From NCBI RefSeq assembly GCF_002531725.1, contig NZ_NWSQ01000018.1:105474-169473 (forward strand): 64,000 nt of DNA. Direction: 5' to 3'. Both the position numbers and the translations under genes were made by a program. Within the stretch, counting starts at the first letter, position 1, and the number at the start of each line of letters is the position of its first letter. The notes beneath the pieces were generated by a model. The model ran no database searches. It saw only the letters and a list, made by a program, of their open reading frames with translations, and was not told the DNA's origin. Positions 18,534 through 27,095 of this stretch are shown here, one piece after another. Source of the DNA: Rhizobium sp. L43 (GTDB lineage: Bacteria; Pseudomonadota; Alphaproteobacteria; Rhizobiales; Rhizobiaceae).

Positions 18534-20189
18534 CTAGTTTGCTTTCCAGTTCGCATTATCGGGGATCGACCGCTGCGGCACGACGACCTGGATGATGGAC
18601 GGACTGTTCAGGTTTTCTTTGGCACCGTTTATGGCCTCCCTCAGTTCGCCATAGGTGCCTACTTTCCAGCCTTGGCAGCCAAAGACCTCTGCCAACTTGC
18701 TGTAATTCCACCGGTGCAGGATGCATGAATTGTAGAACGGTTTGTCGTCATGGAAAACCGATGCATCGGCAAGCCATTGCTCCACGCCATAGATGCCGTT
18801 GTCCATCACGAAGATGATCGGGTTGAGATTGAAACGGGTTTGGGTCGAAAGGCATTGAGCGGTCATCTGAAACCCGCCATCCCCCGCAAAGACCATCAGC
18901 CTCTGTTGATTTTGCTTCGCCAGCGAAACCCCTGTCGCGGCCGGGCCGATATAACCGATCGCCGAATAGGATGATTGTATGATGAAACCGCGGCGAGCAC
19001 CCACTTCAAGAAGCAGGCTCCCGAAATAATTCAAACTCGCATCGGCACCAACGATGGTGTTTCCGTCGATCTGCGGCTGAATGAAATCGTAGAAGCCCTG
19101 ATAGGTAATTTCGCCTGCCGGATTGATGGCTGGCATTTGCCGGGCCGTTTTCGCCGGAAGACTTTGGGCTTTGCACGTCAGCCTTTTGTCAATCAAGCCA
19201 TTGACGAGATCCGCCAGCGCAACCTGTGCGTTGAAGATCGTGCCATATTTCACTGTATCCCAGGAGGCGAATGCGGTTTTATCGAGATCGATAGGCCAGC
19301 CTAAATCATTGATATCGGTCAACCAGACGCCCAGCGCCAATACGAAGTCGGAGTCTTTGACCAAGGACTGGACATAGGGCGACGACGATTTGCCATCGAA
19401 CACCCCGGCAAATTGTAGATCGTCTTCCGATAGGATGGCCTTGCTCAAAAGCTCGGTCACGTAGGGAATTTTGAGGTCCCGGATGAGCCGCTCCGCCTGG
19501 TCGTGAAGGCCAAACCGGTCGATCTCGACACCGATCCAGATCAGGGGTTTGGTGGCATTTTGCAATCTTTCGCTGATTTGCGCGATCGACTGATCGAGAC
19601 TGCCCTCGTCGGATATAACAGGCGCCGCTTTTAATGTATTCGACGGGCGCGTGCATTCCAGGTCCACCATATCCTCCAGCAACTCGATATAGACCGGACG
19701 TCTTTCCGTGATGCACTGCGTCAGCGCATAATCTATGAGCATTGGCGCAAGATGAGGGCTGTCGATGCGGACGGCAGCGGCCGTTATGTATTCGAACACC
19801 TGAAGATCGGTTTCCCGTCCGCTGATGAAGTGATGCGAACTGTAGCCGGTTTGTTCGAATGTGAGCGTTTTCTGGATGCTTGGCGCACCGTTGATCAGAA
19901 CGACCGGCACCTTCTCGACGTAAGATCCGGCGATCGCATTTGTTGCGCAAAGCGAGCCTGCGGAATAGGTAACGCACAGCGCGCCAATTCCTTTCAGTCG
20001 CGCATAGCCGTCAGCCGCATAACCGGCATTCAGTTCATTCACCTCCTCGATGACCTGAATATCGCTCTTCTCGACATAACTGTTCACCCATTCGATCGAA
20101 TAATCGCCCGCTACGGAAAACAGGTGCCCCAGGCCCAGTTCGCGAAGTCTGTCGACCAGATATTGTCCAACCGTGTATGTGTCGCCCAT
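18534..20189 (-). CDS. ThDP-dependent 2-oxoacid decarboxylase (indolepyruvate/pyruvate decarboxylase family)
   Basis: A 551-residue enzyme, normal length for the PDC/IPDC group, which removes CO2 from 2-oxo acids to give aldehydes. Active-site features known from pyruvate decarboxylase are present: VAGDYSIEW (Asp near residue 29), EEVNELNAGYAADGYAR (cofactor-activating Glu), the His pair in GYSSHHF, and the ThDP/Mg motif GDGGFQMTAQ followed by MDNGIYGVEQ. Plant-associated bacteria use such enzymes for indole-3-acetate or aromatic aldehydes, but pyruvate or sugar-derived oxo acids are equally possible here. It is last in the minus-strand cluster, separated from the MBL-fold gene by a RIME-like element. 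Confidence 0.88.
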   Translation of the reverse strand: MGDTYTVGQYLVDRLRELGLGHLFSVAGDYSIEWVNSYVEKSDIQVIEEVNELNAGYAADGYARLKGIGALCVTYSAGSLCATNAIAGSYVEKVPVVLINGAPSIQKTLTFEQTGYSSHHFISGRETDLQVFEYITAAAVRIDSPHLAPMLIDYALTQCITERRPVYIELLEDMVDLECTRPSNTLKAAPVISDEGSLDQSIAQISERLQNATKPLIWIGVEIDRFGLHDQAERLIRDLKIPYVTELLSKAILSEDDLQFAGVFDGKSSSPYVQSLVKDSDFVLALGVWLTDINDLGWPIDLDKTAFASWDTVKYGTIFNAQVALADLVNGLIDKRLTCKAQSLPAKTARQMPAINPAGEITYQGFYDFIQPQIDGNTIVGADASLNYFGSLLLEVGARRGFIIQSSYSAIGYIGPAATGVSLAKQNQQRLMVFAGDGGFQMTAQCLSTQTRFNLNPIIFVMDNGIYGVEQWLADASVFHDDKPFYNSCILHRWNYSKLAEVFGCQGWKVGTYGELREAINGAKENLNSPSIIQVVVPQRSIPDNANWKAN

Positions 20190-20230
20190 GTTCCAACGGC
20201 TCCCCTGTTGACGACAATTGACGGATATTA

Positions 20231-20334
20231 GAGCGCCGTGCGTCCTTTCGGACGCACAAAGGACGCACTAACCCTTTGAAACTACGCATCGTGCTTTCCG
20301 AAAATCGATTCGGATTTTCGGGCCGATGCGCTAG
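20231..20334. repeat. RIME-like rhizobial intergenic mosaic element
   Basis: About 104 bases with two palindromes. GTGCGTCCTTT (20238-20248) pairs with AAAGGACGCAC (20258-20268). CGCATCG (20285-20291) and CCGAAAATC (20298-20306) pair with GATTTTCGG (20313-20321) and CGATGCG (20324-20330). Sequence and architecture match the RIME elements known from Rhizobium (from memory). It sits between the MBL-fold gene and the decarboxylase and may end or process the transcript. Confidence 0.75.
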
Positions 20335-21155
20335 AACTGGCTCGCGTTATCGAATAAGCGCGGTATGTATATGTCGAATATTCCGGGGCATTTTCGCTCG
20401 GGAAAGCTTTCCAGCAGGAAGTGCTTGAAAGCATCATTGGTCAGCCCTTTGCCGGCGGCCTCCAAGGCGACGGACAAATACTCTATATTTTTTGCAACCT
20501 CGTTTTTGTCGGCCGGGAAGCCGTGACCGGGAAGGAACAGGTCATAGTCGGACAGCAGCATACCCTGCAAAATCCCAATCCAATGCTCCATGTATTTCGT
20601 CAGATAAAGGTGCGTTCCGCTGTAGATCAGGTCTTGCGCAATAAAAACGCCTACGTCCGGGAGACCTATGGTGAGAAGAAAATCGATCTCCGTATCGACG
20701 ACTTCATCAAATAGGTATTTGACTCCGTCGATGGTTTCTTCGCCGGCGCGAACGGTTCTTTCGGGAATGATCAGGCTCTTCGGAGCAAGATTGCCCAATT
20801 TCCAATGGTCATTCAGGGAATCCTCCCCATGCTGCTTCAGGAACTCTATCGTTTCCGGCAATGCATAAATCGGAATGTCGCCGAATGCGGCTCCCAGCCC
20901 GAACCAATGGTCGGGGTGCCTGTGCGACAGGTAGATCCGGTCGATCTTCTTGCCGATACTGTTGGCATATTCCCTGAATTGCAGCGCATAGGGAACGAGG
21001 AATTGCCCATCGACGAGAACAAGCTTGTTCCTGCTTTCGATGATGTGCGTTGCATTGGCGATATTGTCATCCGTGAAAGCTGAAATGAAGGTATGAATAC
21101 GGACATCGCCTGCTCGCCTGACGATTTTAATGGGATCCGGCAATTGCGTGACCAT
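20331..21155 (-). CDS. Metallo-beta-lactamase-fold hydrolase
   Basis: A 274-residue protein with the zinc motif SHRHPDHWFG (HxHxDH), a further ligand Asp in IAQDLIYSG, and a C-terminal His in LPGHGFPAD. AGGGAGAT seven bases before the ATG at 21155 fixes the start; the longer frame to 21281 has no ribosome site. There is no signal peptide. The family includes lactonases, glyoxalase II and quinolone-signal hydrolases, and a lactonase would fit a sugar-oxidation cluster (inference). A hand count of two 60-base lines here gave 29 and 31 G+C, visibly below most of the window. Confidence 0.82.
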   Translation of the reverse strand: MVTQLPDPIKIVRRAGDVRIHTFISAFTDDNIANATHIIESRNKLVLVDGQFLVPYALQFREYANSIGKKIDRIYLSHRHPDHWFGLGAAFGDIPIYALPETIEFLKQHGEDSLNDHWKLGNLAPKSLIIPERTVRAGEETIDGVKYLFDEVVDTEIDFLLTIGLPDVGVFIAQDLIYSGTHLYLTKYMEHWIGILQGMLLSDYDLFLPGHGFPADKNEVAKNIEYLSVALEAAGKGLTNDAFKHFLLESFPERKCPGIFDIYIPRLFDNASQF

Positions 21156-21308
21156 AGGTATCTCCCTGATTGAAAGGTCGTTTGCTGAGGTTTGACGTTC
21201 ACTCGGGCGCGGCGGAGATGAGAGGTCCCCGGCATTCCTGGCCAACATTCCCGGCCAGCATTCCCCGCTTGTTTCCAACATGTGCGCCCGAGCGCCGTCA
21301 CGGATGGA

Positions 21309-22325
21309 TCAACGGCCGCGGGACGCGATCTTTTCCTCCAATGTCTTCAGGGCGGTGCGCGCAACGTCGTAGGCGCTGTCGACGCCCGCCTCCGGCGCGT
21401 CCTCGCCGGGCCGCCAGAAGCGTCTGCGCGTCATTCGCATCGAACTCTCGAAGGGTGGAATCGCGTTGAAGACTTCGACGAGATAGGGGCCGGAATAGAC
21501 CGGCTCGATTTCGTCCAGCATGATCTCCCAGGGAATCCAGCTATCTCTAACCGCGCCCCGGTCCGGCGCTGAGATGTGAACGTAATTCAGCCGGCTCTGC
21601 TGTACGGCACGGGCGACATTTTTCCTGAAGATTGCCGGCCCCTGGCTTTCCATCACGACCTGGGCTGTGTCGATCGTGACGCCACAGGCCGGAATGTCGG
21701 CGCTTTCGAGAAAATCCAGCGCTTCCGAGACCATGGTCGGCCCGGGCGTTTCCCAATTCTTGACGGGTTCGATGGCGAGCTTCACCCTCTTCCCCGCAGA
21801 ATATTGCGCCAACTCCCGGAAGATGGAGGCCGCCGCCGCGTATCGTGGCTTCATCCAATCCTGAAGCGCGTCGCTCCAGATCCCTTCACCGTCATCCGTC
21901 AGCGGAAAGATGCCATAGGGGTACAGGAACGGCCCCGACATGATCGTATTCTCCCCGCCCAGCACCGAGGTGATGTCGACGCGGGATTTGAGATAGGACA
22001 GAGCCTGCTTGCGCTGTTCCTCGTAGGGCGAGGTGGGATCGAAGGTTCGCGTGGTCCCCACATTGGTTGTGAACTTCACATCCCGGAAGCCGGCCCGATC
22101 GAACGCCCTCTTGAGGCTGATATAGCTTTCGACCTCAGCGTGATGACCGACATCGGCCGGTCCTGGGGCGATATGCACATCGAAGCCGGTGTAGCCGATT
22201 TCGGTAAGAGCTTTCAGATGCCGGATGAGAACCTGGGTATAGTCCGCGTCATTCGGCCTCAAATCCGCTGTAAACATAAAGAAGCTGAAATATATATCTC
22301 GCCTGCGTGCCTCTTCCATCTTCAT
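21309..22325 (-). CDS. Sugar phosphate isomerase/epimerase-family TIM barrel (tagatose-3-epimerase-like)
   Basis: A 338-residue AP-endonuclease-2-type barrel. Four metal ligands can be placed: Glu in KLAIEPVKNW, Asp in GVTIDTAQVV, His in NYVHISAP and Glu in YLVEVFNAI. The N terminus (EIGYTGFDVHIAPG) is typical of the D-tagatose/D-psicose 3-epimerase group, which interconverts ketoses. No signal peptide is present. It is encoded next to a second barrel of the same superfamily, and the two may act in sequence on an oxidised sugar. Confidence 0.82.
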   Translation of the reverse strand: MKMEEARRRDIYFSFFMFTADLRPNDADYTQVLIRHLKALTEIGYTGFDVHIAPGPADVGHHAEVESYISLKRAFDRAGFRDVKFTTNVGTTRTFDPTSPYEEQRKQALSYLKSRVDITSVLGGENTIMSGPFLYPYGIFPLTDDGEGIWSDALQDWMKPRYAAAASIFRELAQYSAGKRVKLAIEPVKNWETPGPTMVSEALDFLESADIPACGVTIDTAQVVMESQGPAIFRKNVARAVQQSRLNYVHISAPDRGAVRDSWIPWEIMLDEIEPVYSGPYLVEVFNAIPPFESSMRMTRRRFWRPGEDAPEAGVDSAYDVARTALKTLEEKIASRGR

Positions 22326-22445
22326 CGCTCCAGCTGTCGCTATCCTATGATGCGTGGTTCAGATGATTTTTCGCCCGACATTGTCATGAGGCGAGATCCC
22401 CCGCCTCACATCGCCATCGGGCTGAAACAAACGGTCCGCGCCGGG

Positions 22446-23384
22446 CTACCATCCGAGCAGCTTGCGCAGATATTCGCGGCCCATTTTCGCGTATTGCAGC
22501 GGATTGGCTTTGGCCGGGTCCTGCTCTGCCTCGACGCAGATCCAACCGGCGAAATCCGCCTCGGCCAACGCATCGAGGATTTCCGGAAAGGTCCCTATGG
22601 AGCCGTCACCCGGGACGGTGAAGATCCCCGCCTCGATCCCTTGCTGAAAGGACAATCCATCTTTGTGAATCTTCGCAACCACATCGGCGCGAATGTCTTT
22701 CAGATGAACATGCTTGATGCGGTGGGCGTATTTTCTGGCCAGCGCCAGCGGATCGACACCGGCAGCCGCCTGGTGCGCGGTATCGAGAAGCATGTTGACC
22801 AGGCGAGGATCCGTCTCGTCCATGAGCCGGTGGATCGCTTCCGTCTTCATCACCCCTGTCCCCAGATGCGGGTGGTAGCAGAGCCGGCGGTTACGGGCCT
22901 TGGCTTTCGCTCCCGCCTCATGCAGGCCGTCGATCAGCTGTTTCCACTGATCCTCGGAGAATTCGGGGCAATTCGGAAACAGGGCGACCGGAAGCGGATT
23001 GACCGCTCCGCCAAATTCGGCGACGACCAGATCGGCCCTGCGCGGATCGTCGCTGCCGCCTTCCATGGCTTCGAGGAAGTCGAGCTGAGCATCGACATTA
23101 TCAAGCGTGTGACGCTTCATCGCATTGATGGTGAAGTAAGTGCTCACCCAAGGCTCGGAAATCCGCAATCCCCTGTGTTCGAGGACAGGCCGCAATATTT
23201 TCGGGTCCGTCGGATATTTGTGGCCGACGCCGCATCCGACATAGCCGGCGAGCGCCATTTCACTCAGAGCCTGCTCATAAGGGATGCCGATGTCGATATT
23301 GATGAAATCGTCATTCCACCAGAGCGTGGGGATGACACCGAGCCAGACCTTGGCGGGCGTCAGTCGATGCAGATGTGTCGTCAT
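22446..23384 (-). CDS. Inosose dehydratase-like (IolE-like) TIM barrel
   Basis: A 312-residue protein of the xylose-isomerase-like superfamily. The C-terminal block WICVEAEQDPAKANPL is nearly diagnostic for the IolE group. Metal ligands are visible in VVAEFGG, MLLDTAHQ, KHVHLKD and the VEAEQ block. IolE removes water from 2-keto-myo-inositol; here the partners are not inositol genes, so a 3-keto-sugar or keto-glycoside dehydratase is possible (inference). The ATG at 23384 was preferred over a TTG at 23411; ribosome signals are weak for both. Confidence 0.82.
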   Translation of the reverse strand: MTTHLHRLTPAKVWLGVIPTLWWNDDFINIDIGIPYEQALSEMALAGYVGCGVGHKYPTDPKILRPVLEHRGLRISEPWVSTYFTINAMKRHTLDNVDAQLDFLEAMEGGSDDPRRADLVVAEFGGAVNPLPVALFPNCPEFSEDQWKQLIDGLHEAGAKAKARNRRLCYHPHLGTGVMKTEAIHRLMDETDPRLVNMLLDTAHQAAAGVDPLALARKYAHRIKHVHLKDIRADVVAKIHKDGLSFQQGIEAGIFTVPGDGSIGTFPEILDALAEADFAGWICVEAEQDPAKANPLQYAKMGREYLRKLLGW

Positions 23385-23423
23385 GACAATGATCCAGTTC
23401 TTTGAAGACAAACGGAAGTGGCG

Positions 23424-23912
23424 TCAGGTCAGGTTTTGGATTCGAGAGCCGGAAAAAGCCGGAATTTTCGGCGGAAGGGCCCAGGAGCCGAAACCCGGCC
23501 CCTTGGCGCCTGCAGGGTGGGCGCCGATCGCCTTCCAGAGCAGACCCTCGACATAGGCATCGGGAGAAACGACGAAGGTGATATTCGCAACCCTGGGGCC
23601 AAAGCGCTCCGTCCAGGCGGAGGACAGCTCGAACCAGGTGCCGGAATACCAGAGCTTGATCAGCGCACGGGCCACGTCTCCCAGCAATTCATTGCCCAGA
23701 ATGGTCGTGCGCACTGCCTGCGTACGGGCCTCACCTTCCGCCGGTGGCAGGGCGGAGAAGGCGGCCAGCAGCGCGTCGACGATCTCGCCGCCGACCACCT
23801 TGTCGAGCGTGGCGAGATAGCGGTCCGCCAGGCCCGTTCCCAGAAGATCGAAGTGGGAGAAGGCCGTCAATTCGCCGGAAAGACTCAGAAATGCCTCGAA
23901 ACGGTTGCTCAT
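23424..23912 (-). CDS. Sorbitol/glucose dehydrogenase-type small subunit (FAD-SLDH family), no Tat signal
   Basis: A 162-residue protein resembling the small subunit of membrane FAD sugar dehydrogenases (fructose, sorbitol, glucose). The middle holds KLWYSGTWF and the end SPDAYVEGLLWKAIGAHP followed by GFGSWALPPK, both typical of that family. Known small subunits start with a twin-arginine signal that carries the catalytic subunit out. Here the N terminus (MSNRFEAFLSLSGELTAF) has none. Its ATG overlaps the ferritin-like gene stop by four bases, so the two are translationally coupled. Confidence 0.72.
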   Translation of the reverse strand: MSNRFEAFLSLSGELTAFSHFDLLGTGLADRYLATLDKVVGGEIVDALLAAFSALPPAEGEARTQAVRTTILGNELLGDVARALIKLWYSGTWFELSSAWTERFGPRVANITFVVSPDAYVEGLLWKAIGAHPAGAKGPGFGSWALPPKIPAFSGSRIQNLT

Positions 23913-25027
23913 GCGTTCACCTCCGCCTGCCGGGTGGCGGCTGGCTGTTTGATGGCGCCGGGGATCTCATAGGTGGGGCTGCCGTTCTTACCGGGATGTT
24001 TCGGCAGGGGATTGCGGATGAGTTCGAGGATCATGTTGCGGAATTCGAACATCATCGGAACGGCTTCCAGCAGCAGGTTCGGCTGGCCGTTATAGGCACG
24101 CGTCAAAAGCTGCAGAAATTCGCCATAGTGCGTGTTGAAGGCGATCGCCGCCTCACGCAGTTCCGAGCCTTCGTGTATGTCCCCCACTTTCAGGTTCTCT
24201 TTGATGGGATAGGCACCTTCCCAGTCGACCTGCAACTCAGGACCTGTGGGGTGGCCGGGCTGGTCGCCCTTCTGGTAGTAGCGGCCTTTGACCAGTTCCT
24301 CGAAGCGGTAGTAATGGGCCAGTTCGTGGTCGTCATCGTCGTAGATACCGCCACCGTCGCCCTCGCCCTGTTCGATGATGAGCTCGATGGCTTCCAAGGC
24401 GCTTTTGAGATTGGTCACGGGAAACAGCTCGCCGCCGCCGGAGTAATAATATTCCGAGGTGATCTGGCGCGAGCTGTCGCCGGTAAAGATGGTTTTGCCC
24501 GCCCCATGCGCTTCGGCTTCCAGGTATTTGATGCCTTCCGCGATGGCCGAGTAGAACTCGCCGATACTGTAGAAATGGAGGTCCTCATGGCTCGGATGGC
24601 TGGCAAGCGCGGTGATATGAGGGGGAGTTTTGCGATATATCAGGCCTTTGCCGACGAGATGTTCAGGGCGCCGGGCCGGCCGCTCGATTTTCAGGAAAGT
24701 CGCCAGCGCCTCACGGCCGAAAGCCTGGATGCCGACCTTGAAATCGATCTCGCCGTCCGGCAGGGCGGCGGGGTAGCGGGCGACGAAGTCCGGCCTGACA
24801 AGATCCGGCGTGCCGCCGATGGCATTGAGAATATTGGCCGCGATGGTCAGATGCAGCATTTCTTCCACGACGATCACGCGCAGAACCTGGGTCGCATCCT
24901 GGTTGACGCCGGGCTTGATCGAGTAAAGCGCCGTCAGATACGGCGGAATCGTCGCATGTTCGAGCTGCATCGCCCGGAAGAGAAACTCTTTCAGCTCATC
25001 GAGCGTCTTAATACTGGAGGAATACAT
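23909..25027 (-). CDS. Ferritin-like domain protein (VioB/RebD-type ferritin-like family)
   Basis: A 372-residue protein. The helical N-terminal part contains possible di-iron ligands: Glu and His in MQLEHATIPPYL near residue 20, and EEMLHLTIAANIL near residues 50-62, the ExxH pattern of ferritin-like folds. It matches the family also found in iminophenyl-pyruvate dimer synthases of violacein and rebeccamycin pathways (from memory). GGAG seven bases before the ATG at 25027 defines the start. It lies between the GMC dehydrogenase and the small subunit, where a cytochrome subunit might be expected. Confidence 0.75.
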   Translation of the reverse strand: MYSSSIKTLDELKEFLFRAMQLEHATIPPYLTALYSIKPGVNQDATQVLRVIVVEEMLHLTIAANILNAIGGTPDLVRPDFVARYPAALPDGEIDFKVGIQAFGREALATFLKIERPARRPEHLVGKGLIYRKTPPHITALASHPSHEDLHFYSIGEFYSAIAEGIKYLEAEAHGAGKTIFTGDSSRQITSEYYYSGGGELFPVTNLKSALEAIELIIEQGEGDGGGIYDDDDHELAHYYRFEELVKGRYYQKGDQPGHPTGPELQVDWEGAYPIKENLKVGDIHEGSELREAAIAFNTHYGEFLQLLTRAYNGQPNLLLEAVPMMFEFRNMILELIRNPLPKHPGKNGSPTYEIPGAIKQPAATRQAEVNA

Positions 25028-25127
25028 GCTCAGGCTCCATGAAAGATAAGTTGGGTGCAGAGGCCGGCTTCGTGTCGCTTGCGTCGAGCCCATCGGTTCG
25101 GTCCGCGCAGCGGATGCCGGTCTTCGT

Positions 25128-26999
25128 TCAATGCAGAGACTTCAGAATGTCGCGGCCGCTTCGGAAGCACATGGCGGCCAGCGTCAAGGTGACATTGGCC
25201 GTGCCGATCGTCGGCATGCTGCCGCCGCCCACGAGATAGAGGTTTTCGTGGTCCCAGCTGCGCTGGTTCTTGTCCACGACGGAATTGGTCTTCGTCGTTC
25301 CCATGATATGGGTGCCGGCCAGATGATTGCCGCCGCGGATCGCATAGCCTTGCCCCTCATAGGCCACATAGCCGAAATCGCTGGGGTCGTATTGGGTATG
25401 ATCCTGCGCGCCCAGACGCGTGAAGACGGTGCGCGCAAACTGGCGGCCATAGGCGGCACCCTTCATGGTATATTCCGGAACCGTGAAGGACAGGATGGGC
25501 CGCATGTTGCCCAGAGCATCGGTATATTGCGGATCCACCGTGATGCGGTTGCTTTCGACGGGCATGACCTCGATCATGAATGCCAGCAGCAACTGCCGCG
25601 AAACCTGGTCGATCATGCCCCGCCGAAGATCCGCCCCGTAGAGGTTGCGATCATCCACCAGTTCGAGAAGGTCGGAGGTCGGCGCGCCCGTGGCCCAGCC
25701 CCAACCGTCATTATGGATATCGATGGCGAAGGCGGCCTGTTTTTCCCGGAAAGGGCCGTCCCGCAGGTCCACGATACCGCCCGTCGAGCTGGTTCCGCGC
25801 ATCGTGCCGCAGATTTCCGGCATCAGCGCCCAGTTCAGCAGGTAGGCGTGGTCCATCAGATTGCGTCCGACAAGACCGCTGGTGCTGCGCAGGCCGGAGG
25901 CCAGCATGAGACGCGCCGTTTCGATGGCGCCTGCCGCAAGCACGAAAACCTTGCCCTTCACGGTGATGGTCTCGTGAGCAGGTGAGGCCGGGTCCTTGTA
26001 AATCTTGACCTCGAGAGAGCGGACTTTCCCGCTATCGGGATCGATGTTGACCTTCGATGCGACCGCCTGCGGCAACAGTTCGACAAGCCGCTCGCCCCAT
26101 TTCCCGTTTACCGCGAACGCCTTGGCAAGCGTTTTACCGGAGTGGTAGCGCGCTTGCACGGGACAGAGCGGTACGCAGTTGGTGTTGCCCTGGCAGCGAC
26201 CGCCCTCTTCGACCTGATGCGTATCGACTGCACCGATTGGACGGTAGCCCTTCCCGCCGTCATAGGCCGGGTTTGGTATGCTGTTGCGCCCCTGCGGATA
26301 GGGCCTGACCTTCAGGGGATAGGTCTTGTCGTAAAGTTCGACACTGGTGCCTTCGATGCCCTTGTTGACCCGCTGATCCAGATAGGAAAGCGGCAGGCCG
26401 CGCATGGGAAAGACATAGTCTTCCGGGAAGGTCTGCCCCAGATATTGCTGATCTTCGACATCTGCCGATACGCCGATTTCCCGCTCGGCCAGGCGGTAAT
26501 CATCCTCGACTTCCTCAAAGCTCAGCGGCCAGTCCAGCCCTTGGCCGAAAATGCTGCGCGTCTTGAAATCCGAGCGAAGCAGGCGAGGCGTTTTCGCCTC
26601 CCAGTGCATGGTCGTTCCGCCGAAAATACGGGTATATGTCGTATCGCTGACATAGGGGCCGGATTGAACGATATAAGTCGAGCTATCGGTTTCCCCCGCC
26701 TGCAGCTTGCGAAGCTGCGGGCTGCGAGGCATGGCGGCGTTCGCATTCAGCGGAAACGGCGACTGGTTGTCCTTGGAGGCTGCCGAATAGAAAGTCGTCA
26801 GCAGATTGTCGTAGCCTTCCAGAGTGCTATTGGCACCGGTTCCGGCTTCAAGGATAAGGACACGCTTGCCCGCCTCCGCAGCCTGCTTGGCAATGATTGC
26901 TCCGGAAATGCCGCTGCCGACGATCACGATATCGTATTCGCCAGAGGCTGCGACGGTCTTGGCATCGGCTTTTATCGCGGATTCGAGGGGAAAAAGCAC
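25128..26999 (-). CDS. GMC-family flavoprotein sugar dehydrogenase, catalytic subunit
   Basis: A 623-residue FAD protein. The Rossmann motif IVIVGSGISGAI lies at residues 24-35 and the catalytic His/Asn region GTHIMGTT ... NVTLTLAAM at the C terminus. Cys269, Cys275 and Cys279 form C-x5-C-x3-C, the spacing of the 3Fe-4S site in Burkholderia cepacia FAD-glucose dehydrogenase. Its likely job is oxidation of a sugar or glycoside, passing electrons from FAD through an iron-sulfur cluster. It has no signal peptide. In known systems it leaves the cell with a Tat-bearing small subunit, which is absent here. AGGACTAAC precedes the ATG. Confidence 0.87.
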   Translation of the reverse strand: MLFPLESAIKADAKTVAASGEYDIVIVGSGISGAIIAKQAAEAGKRVLILEAGTGANSTLEGYDNLLTTFYSAASKDNQSPFPLNANAAMPRSPQLRKLQAGETDSSTYIVQSGPYVSDTTYTRIFGGTTMHWEAKTPRLLRSDFKTRSIFGQGLDWPLSFEEVEDDYRLAEREIGVSADVEDQQYLGQTFPEDYVFPMRGLPLSYLDQRVNKGIEGTSVELYDKTYPLKVRPYPQGRNSIPNPAYDGGKGYRPIGAVDTHQVEEGGRCQGNTNCVPLCPVQARYHSGKTLAKAFAVNGKWGERLVELLPQAVASKVNIDPDSGKVRSLEVKIYKDPASPAHETITVKGKVFVLAAGAIETARLMLASGLRSTSGLVGRNLMDHAYLLNWALMPEICGTMRGTSSTGGIVDLRDGPFREKQAAFAIDIHNDGWGWATGAPTSDLLELVDDRNLYGADLRRGMIDQVSRQLLLAFMIEVMPVESNRITVDPQYTDALGNMRPILSFTVPEYTMKGAAYGRQFARTVFTRLGAQDHTQYDPSDFGYVAYEGQGYAIRGGNHLAGTHIMGTTKTNSVVDKNQRSWDHENLYLVGGGSMPTIGTANVTLTLAAMCFRSGRDILKSLH

Positions 27000-27068
27000 G
27001 TTAGTCCTCCATTATTCCCGGAAAGCCGCATCAGGCTTTGCGGATCATGCGGTTCTGAACTCAATCGA

Positions 27069-27094
27069 GATTTCAGGCCGGACGGCCTGAAATC
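27069..27094 (-). terminator. Strong hairpin directly after the glucoamylase gene
   Basis: GATTTCAGGCC and GGCCTGAAATC form perfect 11-bp arms around a four-base loop, two bases past the glucoamylase stop. It may end the GH15 transcript or act as an internal processing hairpin before the GMC gene. Confidence 0.65.
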
Positions 27095-27095
27095 G

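Noticed and set aside
21576..23405. 609-codon open frame on the plus strand
   Set aside because: It is antisense to two sugar-isomerase-fold genes with recognisable metal sites and has no recognisable domain or ribosome site.
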